From: Linanthus parryae
Taxonomy: Eukaryota; Streptophyta; Magnoliopsida; Ericales; Polemoniaceae
Length of the DNA: 64,000 bases
Reading direction: 5' to 3'
Assembly (NCBI GenBank): GCA_023055425.1
Contig: JALGPY010000010.1
Span: 47,549,863 to 47,613,862, forward strand
Part shown: piece by piece, positions 10,301 to 38,060 of the stretch
Numbering within the stretch: position 1 is the stretch's first letter
Layout of the letters: each line of letters starts with the position of its first letter
The notes under the pieces: generated by a model
What the model was told of the DNA's origin: nothing
The model's database searches: none
What the model saw: the letters and a program-made list of their open reading frames with translations, nothing else
Program-made: the position numbers and the translations under genes

Positions 10301-12484
10301 CCAAAAAATATTAAGCTTTAATCTTTCAGCTTCTGAATCATTGTAAAGTTGCAAAAAAGCCACAAGATCAAGTATTCATCACTCAGTATGTTCGAGGTTT
10401 TTGATAACCACAACAACACTTCTCAAGAAGCTAGGTTTCCTGATTACATTAAGATCTTCAACAACTCTAGTGGCACAAGCCATTAGAGAAGTGCTAACCA
10501 CTAGGCACAGCACTCTTTCTCACCCCTATTTCATTAGAGGCATACACCACTAAAGGGCATATCACACATGAAGAAGCAAACATCGCCAAGTATCTGATTC
10601 AAGCCTTATCATTCAGTGCAAAATAATAGCATCCTCAGTTTGAAAGGTAACCAAAATTTTAGTTTAAAGCACCACGATACACTTTATAACCCGAACCAAC
10701 ATATTCCAGTTTATGAGAAGCTATAACAGAGGATTATTCTTCTTTTTTCAGAGTTATAAGAGAGGATTATTGTTATTGGTAATATTCAGAAATACTTGTC
10801 CATAAAAGAAAGGGAGAAATTAGACAAGCGTTTCAAGCATGATCGTTCACTAAGGCTGGGTGGCGGTGATGGGTCGTGGTGGAGGTAGGTGATAGTGGTG
10901 GTTATTGGTGGTGAAGGTGTTAGTACGAGTTGTTGTTGTGCTCCTTCACTCTCCGGAAAATGGCTTACGGATTTGAAATGTGTAAATCATTTTACATCAT
11001 TTGAGGGAAAACATTTTACCTCCAACCAAACAGCACCAAAAGACCAAAACAAAGGAAAACATTTCACAGGAAAATGTTTTACCCCCAACCAAACAGAGCC
11101 TGTGAGTTTATGAAACTAAAGTGCATACATTAGAGGAAGGATCCAGTGAAGCAACAAATTTCAGGAGTAAGATTTGTAGGTAAAGAAACAAGGCATAGCT
11201 ACATATTTTACTCCTGAAATTTGTTGCTGAATGAAGAGACCAAAGTTCATCCACATAAAATAGGAAAAAGAGTGGGTAGATGACAATAGAGGGGCAAGGG
11301 GCATCTATCACGTTGTAGTCTAATTTCAGAAATTCCGCATCACTTTTGAATGATTTCGGAACCTAAAATAATGACTTGCAATGAGCGGGGTATTAGTAAT
11401 CTCCTGCCAAACCTTTGGGTGAAGAAATACAAACCTACAAAATGCAAGGCAACAGATACAATCAGAGGACAAAGTGATGTCTGAAGGTAAAAATGTCGTC
11501 AGCCAAAATTGCTTAGATAAAATATGGTTCAGATTCTATAATGATCTTCACTCCCGGTTCACTATAAATGGATTTGTATCTTTTTGCATTGGGGGTGGAG
11601 AAATCTTGGTACTTACTTTTGTCATGATTGGTCTGGTGAAGTTGGTAACTTTTCCTCCTCGTGGAACCGAAAAATGCCCCCTTCCCCCTTTTGGAAAATT
11701 TCATTGAATATTTTGGTAATTTGGTCACACAACGGGGGTGACTGCAGCCGAGCAGTTAGCGAGTAGTGAGCCTCAACGGCTTCAAGGTGAGGAGGGCTGC
11801 TGAGTATAGGAAATGTGGAAGGGGCCGTGGCTGGCAATAAACGACAGTTGCATTACATAGATCACAATACTTTTTACCTCAAATGTGGGGATGTATTGTT
11901 AGAACTCATTCATTCTTTTAGCTTCAAATTCAATGTAAAGGGTCTCTAGAGTTCAATGTCTAGAAAAGAAAAGCCAATTAAGACGAATCAATATAACTCC
12001 ACGGAGAGACAGGATGTGATAGCGTATGCCGATTTACTTCAATGTTTTCATTCCCTAATCGATGACAATACTCTCCCAGTAAAAAGTAACCCTAAACCTA
12101 CCCCTCAAAGACACAGAAGTTAAGTTTCAGTCTTTATTTTATCTGAATAGATCATAACTAGTCAGATCAGCAGTAAGCCCAGGCAACACTTGAGCGATCA
12201 ATTCCAGGGCACATACTCAGCTTAAAGCTAGCAAATGTCAGCTTCAAATTAACAATCAATGATAGGCCTTTACCGAATCAATCTAAAGATCAAGTGAAAA
12301 GGAACAATCGCATCCACGAATCGGAACGATTTCAACTCAATCGGTACATTTTTGGCATAAAGATCAAACAGCATAAAGCGATCGAAGTAGTGATAGCAAG
12401 CGATCGAACGATTAGAACTAAACAGTTAGCAGATAGCAAAAATCAGTGTGAAAGTGAGAGACAGATTCGATTACATACCGCCAT
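7365..12484 (-). CDS. NOI/RIN4-like (RPM1-interacting protein 4 family) small protein, 79 aa
   Basis: Coding exons on the minus strand: 12484-12479 (ATGGCG only), 8839-8651 and 7409-7365. Donors are GTATGT and GTAAGT, acceptors TTTCAG and TTGCAG, and all junctions are phase 0. The protein begins M-A-D-K-G-R-P-L-P-K-F-G-E-W-D and continues P-A-S-A-E-G-F-T-V-I-F-N-K-A-R-D-E-K. This is the NOI domain (AvrRpt2-cleavage-site type, P-x-F-G-x-W), occupying residues 3-34. A Gly/Lys/Ser linker follows, then a K-K-W-F-C-C-V-Q terminus whose paired cysteines fit the family's membrane-anchoring acylation site. Length matches NOI proteins (about 70-80 aa). RIN4 itself is a plasma-membrane immune regulator. 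Short NOI proteins share its domain, and their roles are less defined. The first coding exon is only 6 nt and the first intron is about 3.6 kb, holding MITEs. The start is supported by the exact phase and the M-A/S-D-K-G start usual in the family. A GA-rich leader (12560-12575) lies just upstream. Confidence 0.9.
8345..8410. repeat. 27-bp inverted repeat with 12-nt loop in NOI intron 2
   Basis: Arms 8345-8371 and 8384-8410 match at 26 of 27 positions around the loop ggtgcacttgtg. The left arm ends in aaccaaaca and the right arm begins tgtttggtt, so the transcript could form a strong hairpin on either strand. Confidence 0.85.
8368..8635. repeat. 17-bp direct repeat bracketing a 234-bp insert
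   Basis: The 17-mer aacaggtgcacttgtgt occurs at 8368-8384 and 8619-8635. The second copy sits 15 bases before the exon 2 donor of the NOI gene. It looks like a long target duplication or a segmental copy around an inserted element that starts with the right hairpin arm. Confidence 0.6.
10940..11102. repeat. MITE-like element with 'acattttacc...ccaaccaaacag' units
   Basis: Two copies of 'acattttac(c)(t/c)ccaaccaaacag' at about 11010-11033 and 11069-11096 form the end of a small element typical of plant hAT-like MITEs ('ccaaccaaacagagcc' terminus). It lies in NOI intron 1. Left boundary uncertain. Confidence 0.5.
11150..11228. repeat. perfect 21-bp inverted repeat, 37-nt loop
   Basis: agcaacaaatttcaggagta(a) at 11150-11170 is exactly the reverse complement of 11208-11228. 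It lies in NOI intron 1, with no gene content. Confidence 0.85.
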
Positions 12485-12754
12485 GAATTCGTAAACAAAA
12501 ACTAGTTCGTTCTTCTTCTTCTTCCTCGGGATGATGAATAGTATCAGAGAGATGAAAATGAGAGAGAGAGAGAGGAAGAAATCAAAAGTGTGATTTAACA
12601 GTGGTATAAGATGATGAATGTACAGTGGAAAGGTAAGGTAGTGACGGCGTTAAGTGGTGGGGTCCACCGCCACATGCCTCTGTGGACGCCGCGAATTTTG
12701 TATTTTTCCATATTCTCTCTCTTGTTCACCGTTCACACTGTAATTTATTTCTAA

Positions 12755-13183
12755 GGGCTAGTTTGGTAATGCCGTGACGGTTCTGAAAGTTGCTGCGTAG
12801 AAAGCACTATGAGAAAGTTGTTGTGAAAACTATACAAAAAGTGTTTGGTAAAGTCTGTATAAAATCTGCTGTGGAAAAACACTTTTGACATTCTGTATTT
12901 AGTAATTAGTGCTTTAGACTTTTTGTTAATGTCAAAACGACCATTTCAGATATGAAATAATGAATTGTACAATAAAATATTATTAATATTTATTAATGGA
13001 AAATGATGTCAAACGATAAATTAATCAAAAAACATGTCGTACTAGAAAGCAATTTCTCCCCTGCTTTTCAAAAGCTACTGTGGGAACGCAGTTGCTTTCT
13101 AGAAAGCAGAAAAATATAATTTTACCAAACACAAAAATACAAAAGCAACATTCTAGAAAGCAAAAGCATTACTAGACGGGCTC
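12755..13183. mobile_element. Tourist/PIF-Harbinger-like MITE, 429 bp
   Basis: The ends GGGCTAGTTTGGTAATGC (12755) and, on the other strand, GAGCCCGTCTAGTAATGC (13183) match at about two thirds of positions. A TAA trinucleotide flanks both sides (12752-12754 and 13184-13186), the target duplication expected for PIF/Harbinger elements. The interior repeats ctagaaagca/tgctttctag and has no ORF. It lies just upstream of the NOI gene. Confidence 0.7.
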
Positions 13184-13186
13184 TAA

Positions 13187-14428
13187 GCCATGTTTGAGAA
13201 GGAGGCTTTTTTACCAACTTCATCATCAAAGCAAATTTTACTTCTTACAAAGCCACTACTTCATTTTATGCTGTAAGTGACCAATTTATCCCTATCACCA
13301 CTCTCCCTCACATTAATAACTCCAGCCTCTGTTACTGATTTCAAGATTGAAAGCACCGAATATCCTCATATTAAAGTCTTCTACCACTTTTTTTTTGCAA
13401 CAAACAACAAACAAACAACAACAAACAATTTTGAAACAAACAACCACTTTTTTTTTGTTTCAAAAAAAAAAAGTCTTCTACCACTTATTAACACCACCAC
13501 AACCAGTGCTATGGGGAAGTAATCAGCGGCCATGAACTCGCAGTCTCGCTCGGCAAGCAACAAATTAACAAATCCATCTTACCATTATGCAGCACCCATC
13601 TTACTATTAAGAAACAAAATCAACACCCAAAAGTTGTTTTTGGTCTCTCTCTCTCTTCTCCTCAACTTCCTCTGTTATTCAATGTATTTTAACCAGTTAC
13701 TTTCCAGTTTTGACACCGCTCAAAGTCAGACCAAATTCGAGATCATATCGGTATTTCTCGTATCTCATTCGAAGTAAATAGAATTGTGATGAGTGGTGCA
13801 AACTTTGTTTTTTTATGTCCAAATCAACTTGATTCACTTAAATCAAACCCAATGTTATCAGACCCAAACTTTGCTCTTTCTACCCTTAAATACTCAAAAG
13901 CATTGATCGAATGTGGAACAAATGAAATTGAATGAAGGTTGGGCATATAGAGAATCAAGTCGATTTGGTAGGAGTTGCCTATTTCAGTATTTGTGGTCTA
14001 CGAATCTGGCCTACAGTCGGTTTTCAAAATTTTATTTGCGGCAGTAAGCGGATCGGCCTGAGTTGCCGGAGGAGATTGATGTAGCTGTAAATCTGGCGGT
14101 GATGGTTTCCTGGTATGGACGAGTGCAGAAGAAGGTGGCATTTGAGTTTTATGTGATGGTGACTGAATGCTAGAGGAGCAAGGAGGGTAGTGGACTTGGG
14201 ATGTGTGGTCATTGGTTCCAAAGAGAAGTTAAAACAATATGTTCTAAATGAGGGTAAAATCGTCCATAAGTTTATGGAGCTTTGTAAGCATCAATACCTG
14301 TTTTGTAAGAATCATTTCCCTTTAAACAACTATCAACACTAATGGTCTAGTGGGGACCGAGATCATCCATGCATCCCCTTTATGGTGGACACCTCTTGGA
14401 ACTCTGACTTTTGAGGAACTAGACTTGG
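13187..14428. other. intergenic, no convincing gene
   Basis: Contains a CAAACAAA/poly-T low-complexity stretch (13390-13475). Short ORFs of 60-81 codons have no recognisable domains and no supporting signals. Confidence 0.4.
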
Positions 14429-14692
14429 ATGCGCACGACGGAGCAATGGGAAGACGAATATGTTATGTTCAAAGCCAGCTTTCACTCTCCAAGCAGAAAC
14501 TATTGGAATCTCACGAGCATTGAAATTGATCCTCTCTCACGTCATGGTTATAAGAATGTTGAAGTTTTAACTGATTCACTAAAGACGGTCCACAACATCA
14601 ATAAAAAGATATCGGACAACTCCATACTCACATTGATCGGTGACATTCTGGAGGATAGTAGGTCGTATTGTTATGAGTTTGTTAAATGTTAA
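14429..14692 (+). pseudogene. RNase H-like (RVT_3) fragment
   Basis: The 87-codon frame ends with a segment resembling the second half of the RNase H-like domain: 'VEVLTDSLKTVHNIN' (the ESDS/TDS region), then a hydrophobic 'LIGDILED' and a tyrosine-rich strand. The N-terminal half and the C-terminal 'N-x-x-A-x-x-L-A' part are missing. It is probably a non-LTR retrotransposon or RVT_3 gene relict. Confidence 0.45.
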
Positions 14693-14973
14693 TTATGTGC
14701 AAAAGATTCATGATAGAATCAGCTGCATAAACGAAATTGCTTGTACTCTCGTTCTAATGTGATGCCTTGTTTCAAAAAATTCAAGATGTAAGAGATTCGA
14801 GAAATAAATAGAGTATACGAGAGACATTAATGTAGAGAGAATTGTAGTATTGTTGCGTATTCAATCTCCAAGCCTAAGAAACTGTATGTTTGTGGGATCC
14901 GACCATCAAGACAATATAGGCTAATGATGACGTTCGGCTAGCGCAAATTATTATCCTTACATCTACAACCCAA

Positions 14974-14997
14974 CCCCCCCCCCCCCCCCCCCCCCCC
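14974..14997 (+). repeat. uninterrupted run of 24 C
   Basis: Homopolymer tract within 'caacc...ctcctcaacc', followed by an A/CAAA repeat. Length may be affected by assembly error. Confidence 0.9.
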
Positions 14998-15458
14998 TCC
15001 TCAACCAAAAAAAAAAACAAACAAACAAACTGTCACGCCATTGCTCCATAAAGTCAAATGTAATAGGGCCGAGAATTTGGTATTTTCACGAGTTAATTTG
15101 TCCTTAACAGAGTTGCTCCCATTATATATAGTAACGTCAACTTGTTTTTTTAGTTCGCACTATCAATTCCATCACTGTTAATTCACTGAGTACTCAGAAT
15201 CCCTCGGTTAAAAATATTTTAATGGCGTGCTCTTAAACGGACTAAGTAAGTCCAACTCTCCATGATCTCTAATAAGTCCAACTCTCCATGATCTGTTTTA
15301 GCTTGAGCTATCGAGTAAATGAACAGTACAAGAGATTATCAAATACTTATTTAAATTATCACTGACCCAATATTTCTAAGCGGGGTTGCAGATTTCTGGA
15401 GACCAAAACTGCAAATGATGCAAACTGGCCAACTACTTTTAATCGAGTAACAAATACT

Positions 15459-15730
15459 ATTAACAAAAAAAAGAGCTCAAAAAAGCTAAAAATGTACAAG
15501 GCGAATGATCTCTGGATGGCACCATTCTCAAGCTTGGATGATAAGTTGAAAAGGAGGGCAAGCAACAAGCAACAGTCTCTTTCCCATCGACACATCCCAA
15601 ACGAGCAAAAAGCACAGTCCCAGCCACTACTACTTCACAGAGATCCTTGCAAGCCACCTTCCCAGGTGTGTATGCAGGGCCTCCTAGAGGAAATGAAATC
15701 CACCATTTCAATCCTCTTTTATCTGCAACA
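15459..15730 (-). other. open reading segment with an acceptor-like start, unidentified
   Basis: On the minus strand a T-rich stretch and 'gttgcag' at about 15723-15730 lead into an open frame beginning D-K-R-G-L-K-W-W-I-S-F-P, with 84 codons open from the ATG at 15711 to 15460. A second frame on the same strand (15595-15359) overlaps it and continues with 'LLALLFNLSSKLENG'. A real exon with a frameshift is therefore possible. I recognise no family and see no companion exons nearby. Short direct repeats (taagtccaactctccatgat at 15247 and 15273) lie downstream. Confidence 0.2.
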
Positions 15731-16140
15731 TGAAAGCAACAAAATCAAAACAATGACAACAGCCACATGCACAATAAGTACATACCAAACTTCCCTTCAT
15801 TATTAAATACGTAAAGTTACATCTTATTGCGAGCATCTCCAACAGTAGTGTCTGTCTATTCTAACAGTAAAATTTATTTATTTACGTCTCATAGTCATGG
15901 GAAGTTAAAATATGCAAATTGCATGAGAAGAGAGTTGCGCTCGGCAATTTGGAAGCAAGGTTGCCTTCAAATTCATACACACTCCACTCAGTCTGCCGAG
16001 AGACCCTTCCCACATCTCTCTAGATCAGCTTCATGGACCCATTCTTCACCCCCTGTTTTAAAACCCTCTGGTTAAAACCCTTCCCACAAAAGATATACCC
16101 ATTCTTATGGGTGGATCCATGAATTGCAAAATACAGGGTT

Positions 16141-16868
16141 GGTCAATTACTAATCACCCACTTCCAGTTTGGGGTAATGATCCATCCACTTGCCACCCCC
16201 AGTTTTAAAACCCTCTTGTTACCCCCATCCAGTTGTTGATTGCAAGCAAACAACTTGGATAAATTCCGTCCAAAATTTTCCGTTAAGATAACATTTTTTA
16301 AGGGCAAAATGGTCCACTCAAAAAAATATAAACATCAATTATACCACCATTACCATTACCAGCACCACCACTATCACCAGCAAACCCAGAATCCGGCGAC
16401 ACATTTTCCGGCATCATCACAACATCCACCCGAAACACACACCCACCATCACAAATCTCAGTCTCGCACCATTGATCGAGAAAAGGCAGAGGAGGAGAAG
16501 AAATAACCATCGTCTACAACACCATCACTTGCCACGCCTAGAATCCGGCAACCCACCACCACTCACTACACCTATCTCCATCTTTGACTTCACAAAATCG
16601 AAACCCCAAAGAAAATCCATTCGACCCAACAACCAACTTTCACCGAAGTCTAACCAAATCCGCCTGAAGAGACCTATCTGTCAATCTGACCGAGAGAGAG
16701 AGTGATTCTGATCTATCCTGTTTTGTCTCAAGGCCAAGTCCTGACCTTTAATGGGGACTTCGGATTTGCTTCAGCCCAACAAGAAATTCATTGGTATTAC
16801 CACTGCAACCTTGCCGACGACAACCATGGATTCCTGTAACCTCCTCCTCCGACCCCAAACTAAGAGAG

Positions 16869-16914
<46 letters not shown>

Positions 16915-17269
16915 ATCGAAAGAACAGGGATAGAGAACGAGAGGGGGTAAACCATCGATCTGCCTAACCTGTCTATTGTCTTGCTTCTTATTTTTTTTGT
17001 TCTTTTTCCCCTTCTTTTTATCTATAATTTCTTTTTCTTCTAATTTTGTTTCCCTACTTACTGTTTTCTTTAGTTTTTTTTCTTTACTTTTTACATTCTT
17101 TTCATGGACTAATATACCCCTAACGGAGTTAGTTTTTTAACATAAAATTTACCCCAGTTGTTGATTGCTAGCAATCATAAACTGTAGGTGGCAATCAGAG
17201 AGTTTTGTAACTGGGGGTGGTAAATGGATTATTACCCCAAACTGGAAGTGGTTAATTAGTAATTGATAC
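16141..17269. mobile_element. Mutator-like element, non-autonomous, long TIRs, 9-bp target duplication
   Basis: The 9-mer tacagggtt is present perfectly at 16132-16140 and 17270-17278, flanking the element. Terminal inverted repeats of roughly 130-150 bp open GGTCAATTACTAATCACCCA on the left and GTATCAATTACTAATTAACC on the right (reverse complement). They share 'cacttccagtttggggtaat' and 'ccacccccagtt'. A 9-bp duplication with long TIRs is diagnostic of MULEs. The interior (about 16350-16960) is unlike the TIRs: His/Pro codon-rich, GC-richer and ending in a (GA)n run at about 16880-16910. No transposase is present. The interior may be a captured host fragment (Pack-MULE-like). Confidence 0.8.
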
Positions 17270-17278
17270 TACAGGGTT

Positions 17279-17925
17279 ATTATCCTACATTTTAGATAAA
17301 GGTTGGGCATTTCGTAGTTCTACTAAGGCACCACTGAAAATTTCAGTTAGAAATAGGAGTATTAGAGTTTTTTAAAATTAGAGGCCCGTGCCCAACCGTG
17401 CCGCACAGTGGCTCGGACCCTGCCTATTTTATGTTAAGTCCAAGGACTAGACGAGGGGCTTATTACCCCCTCCCACTTTTCCCGGGGAGGGCAGACTGAG
17501 CCCTCCCTACCTCCAAGCCCTACTTCTAGAAAATGAAGGTAATAACGGTTCCTGACCAATACTAGGAGCCTGGGATCACTTACAGTCCACACTAGAGCTG
17601 CTTTTGTCAGCTATCTGTCCCTAAACTGAACCTTGGGTGATGCTCGAATAACAGACATACTAACAAGTTTCAATGGCCTTCCGAAATTGTGATTTGTTTT
17701 CCATTCTAATCTTGACAAGGAAACTGAGTAGTCCAAGATTGTGATCCGTTTTCCATTCAAATCTTGACAAGGAAACTAAGAATCTCAAATACTAGAGTAA
17801 TACCAGAAATATTGGCAGAAAGCTGTAAAATACAAAATAAGATTTTCGATCGTGCCAAACTCACATGTACATGTTAACTGGAAGTGCTGCATCTGGGGAA
17901 AAAGAGGCAATCACGAAAATCAAAC
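17279..17925. other. intergenic/3' flank of the UPL gene with a 52-bp tandem duplication
   Basis: The unit 'attgtgat..gttttccattc.aatcttgacaagg' occurs at 17686-17737 and 17738-about 17782. No coding signal is seen. The stretch probably includes the 3' UTR of the UPL gene, whose stop is at 17926-17928. Confidence 0.5.
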
Positions 17926-34944
<17,019 letters not shown>

Positions 34945-35250
34945 CTTGTAATAATCAACCAACTGAGACCATTCCTGATCAGAGGCAACAGATGGCTAAT
35001 TCGACCGATTCTTCGCACGGAATCGATCAAATTGATGTTGGAGTGAAGTAGATCGAACTGCGGATAGCTGAGATTCGTTGGACGGATGGAGATTGGTAAG
35101 AAATGAGAACCAAAATCGGATTAATCGCGAAGGAAGAAGATCGAATTATTTCTAGGGTTTTCAGGAGAAGAGGGTTTTGGTTCGGATTGGCGATCAGGAA
35201 TTGGAGAAGGAAGATAATTTACAGTGGTGAAGCAAAGAGGAGGCCCCGTG

Positions 35251-35259
35251 TTTATATAG
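35251..35259 (-). promoter_or_regulatory. TATA box of the UPL gene
   Basis: On the minus strand CCTATATAAAC lies about 310 bases upstream of the ATG (34944). A GA/CT-rich stretch (35262-35295) lies just upstream of it. Spacing implies a 5' UTR of roughly 280 nt. Confidence 0.6.
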
Positions 35260-35549
35260 GAGAGAAATAGAGAGGAGAGAAATAATAGTAGGAAAGGTGG
35301 AACCAACACGGCATAGGAGGCATATTTTTGGAAGATAAAACGGATTATTTTACTTTTTTATTTTATTTTTTGTAACTACCCACAAAAAAGGTAAATAATT
35401 TTTTTAAGATTTACCTATTTGCAGTTCAATGTGTTTGAACTTGAGCTAGCACTCATTTACAAATATATGATAAATATATCTTTTTTCCTTTTGAGAACCA
35501 AAGGTAAACAGATTTTAACAATATGTGTTTATTTATTATGAAATAGTTG

Positions 35550-35550
<1 letters not shown>

Positions 35551-35584
<34 letters not shown>
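35551..35584. repeat. (TTA)11 microsatellite
   Basis: Perfect trinucleotide run in the UPL upstream region. A related (ATA)n lies at 36477-36494 inside an LTR remnant. Confidence 0.9.
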
Positions 35585-35585
<1 letters not shown>

Positions 35586-35748
35586 TGCACAAACCACATA
35601 ATATTTACATCAACAAAAAGCTAACATCTAGACTAGATGAAATCACAAAACTTTTCAAACCACCAATGTACATCCCATAGCTATAGACAAAAACAAAGAC
35701 AAAACAAAATGAACACCCAATATACATAAACATTATATCCCAATTCTA

Positions 35749-36384
35749 TCATGAAGCACGCTTCACAATTCTAAAAAGGGGAGAATGATTATGATCAGCC
35801 GCTAACAAGGGAAGGGTTGAAGTTGGGGGATCATGTAGCCATACAAAAGAGCTCGACTGTTTGTGCCCCAGACCAGCTAGATGATACGCATCTCGGTTTA
35901 CTTTCAAAGACAAGATGGGCTTGTCAATGAGAGTGCAATCGGAGCAAGTGTCTGCAATCATGTCGTCATCAACAATTGTCAGCAGATCCGCGGGAAGATG
36001 ATCCATGAACAAGAAAATAGATAATCACTTGGGAATCTACCTTCACAAGCGCATGCTCAATGTTATGAGTATGAGCCAGAAAATGACCATAACGGATAGC
36101 AGTTAATTCAGTAAGAAGAACATAACCAAGAGCTAAGTGACCATAAAACCCGAGACCGAATAGCCATCAGAGTTTCTAAGAACACCTCCGATACCTAAAT
36201 TCTGGTTAAAAGAGCCATCTGTGTTTAGTTTGATCGAAGAAAAAGGTGATTTCTTCCAACTAACAGAAATAGTGGTTAACGAGTGAACTGTAGTTTCATT
36301 TGTAAAACGAGTATAAGAAGTAACTCTATGATAAATATTGTTGATGATGGTATGAGAATGGAAATCATGTATTTGACCTGACAA
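35749..36384 (-). pseudogene. RNase H-like (RVT_3) domain relict
   Basis: Two minus-strand frames form one broken domain. At 36384-36133 the frame carries 'SIKLNTDGSFNQNLGIGGVLRNSDG', the first-Asp strand and GG loop of RNase H. At 36012-35749 it carries 'DAYHLAGLGHKQSSSFVWLHDPP', the C-terminal segment that follows the last helix in plant RVT_3 proteins. The middle (about 36012-36133) is out of frame. The second frame lies directly downstream of the first in the right order, so this is a single decayed copy. Confidence 0.65.
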
Positions 36385-36392
36385 GAAAATCC

Positions 36393-37779
36393 GGTCTACT
36401 AACTAAGTGATATTAAATAACTAGCTAACAATTAAATAAGTAAAAATATAAATAAAACTAATTATTCTAATTAATGATAATAATAATAATAATACGATTG
36501 ACCATTACGGTTGACCCGCATCAACTCCTCCGCAATTGAAAATTGCCTTGTCCTCAAGTTGGCTCGGAGAATGATCCAACGTCTAACATAATCGAAGTGT
36601 GAAGTACGACGATGGACATTGTACGGACCATAATTTGTTACGCGCTGATCTAAATTGGGGTGGCTTATGTAAGAAGACTGGGTCGTGTTCGTATTTGGGT
36701 AGACCAAGGTAGTGGTGAGCCCAAAGGTGGAAGGATTTCCAAACGTGTGTTGTGAATGAGGCCCAGTGACTATGGAATTAAGCCCCAGTGATTGTGGAAT
36801 TACAACCCTAGCTGGTTTTGAGTGAAGGAATCTAACTGGGTTGTATTTCGTGCTTCGGAGGTTGGTGGTGGTGTTGGCGGAGGCGCCGTAGAAAACCACG
36901 TGGCTTGGAACAATTGAGGTTACAGCGGCGGAGGCGGTGTGACAGCGACGCTGGTGGTGGTGTTGAATGTCGATGGGTCGCCTGGATCGAAAATGGAGGT
37001 GCAAGCTGGACTCCTTGCTGAATTTGCAACGCCGACTGTAATGGCGACTGCGAAGAAACTGACGACACTTGGGTGGGATGAATCGCCGGCTATTGTAGGG
37101 ACTGGAGGCCCGTAGGCCGCTGATGTTGTTGTGGATTGGGAGGCAACGCCATGGTAGGTACATGTATTGTGCCTAAAGAAGCAGCGACGGCGGGAGCAAG
37201 ACCCCGGGGTGGTCTTCGGTGATGTCTAGTGGCTCAGGTGGTCGGTGTAGTAGTTCGCCGGTCGCGCCAGAGAGGCGGCTGGCTGGTTCGGTCGGCCATG
37301 GTTCTGTCGTCATCCCAGTTGATGAAGAGTTGACAACATCAGTAGAGATGTGTTATACAGAACCTCATACGACATCATCAACATTGTCTGTAGAACCAGA
37401 TGCATAGGTGACTTCTTCCTTCGAGGTCGCTTCTTAGACCCTTCGACAACCTTTTCAACAGCACTTCCAGTCAACATCCCTTGTTGCTCATTCTGGAATT
37501 GGGCGACAGGTTCAGTTGTAGGGGGTTTGTTGTTCTTGCGATGGTAATTATGGGAGTCACGCCTCGATTGGGGCGAAGTGAGTTTCCAAGAGGGTATCGA
37601 GAGCTATGAACCGGGCTTCGATTTTGGTTTTGTAAGCTGCATATTTTTGTCCAATGCTTCTGATAGTTGCTGCATGATTTGACCGGACAGTTGTTTGATC
37701 CAAGCCGCTAGTGTTTTGACTGAATTCGTCATGACTTAGACTAGTTGAATGGTGATCAACAAGAAAAGTGCCAATTTTT
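36393..37779 (-). mobile_element. second, inverted and degenerate copy of the non-autonomous LTR family
   Basis: On the minus strand the internal start reads 'aattggcacttttcttgttgatcaccattcaact...catgacgaa' (about 37777-37726). It parallels the element at 4752 ('atttggtgttttcattgatttcaccatccaact...catgacgaac'). The internal end reads 'cttgaggacaaggcaattttc' and a purine tract (36524-36533), then TGATGCGGGTCAACCG (36523 downward), closely matching the other LTR start TGATACGGGTCAACCG. The LTR fragment runs to about 36393 and then meets an RNase H relict. The reading frame starts M-T-N like the other copy but stops after about 42 codons. Pro/Gln-rich coding-like sequence remains at 36830-37160. 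Confidence 0.65.
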
Positions 37780-38060
37780 AGGGTTTACCTAACACAATAG
37801 TAATTCGAGAAGCTATCAAACTCCACACAAACACCAAAACACGAAAAAGGAAAGTTGTATTGATATTACAGTTTCTTTTTAATTTTGTCTCGTAACAGAA
37901 CCGTTAGGCTTAGACTCCTTGCTGGGGAATTCCTGTGCGTTAGCAGATGACACTCCCGTGAGTCTGGGGGTCTTCTTGTAGCTATCCCAGCTCTGAAGGA
38001 GTGGGGGTATTACATCATCATTCACCCTTTAAAGAGAGCTTCGTCCTTGAATCTTAAATC
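37780..38060 (-). mobile_element. gypsy-type pol 3' end / LTR junction fragment
   Basis: On the minus strand 'gattcaaggacgaagctctctttaaagggtgaatgatgatgtaatacc' (about 38055-38008) looks like the end of a Ty3-gypsy polyprotein frame with a decayed polypurine tract and LTR start. Short coding-like remnants follow. Family not determined. Confidence 0.3.

Noticed and set aside
13277..13777. Short ORFs around the CAAACAAA tract
   Set aside because: Low-complexity translation with no protein family resemblance.
16240..16933. His/Pro-rich ORFs inside the MULE
   Set aside because: Compositional ORFs from repeats. Treated as possible captured sequence, not as genes.
36471..37163. 230-codon minus-strand ORF
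   Set aside because: It spans the internal domain and LTR start of the degenerate LTR element, running across the polypurine tract into an (ATA)n repeat, so it cannot be a real protein.
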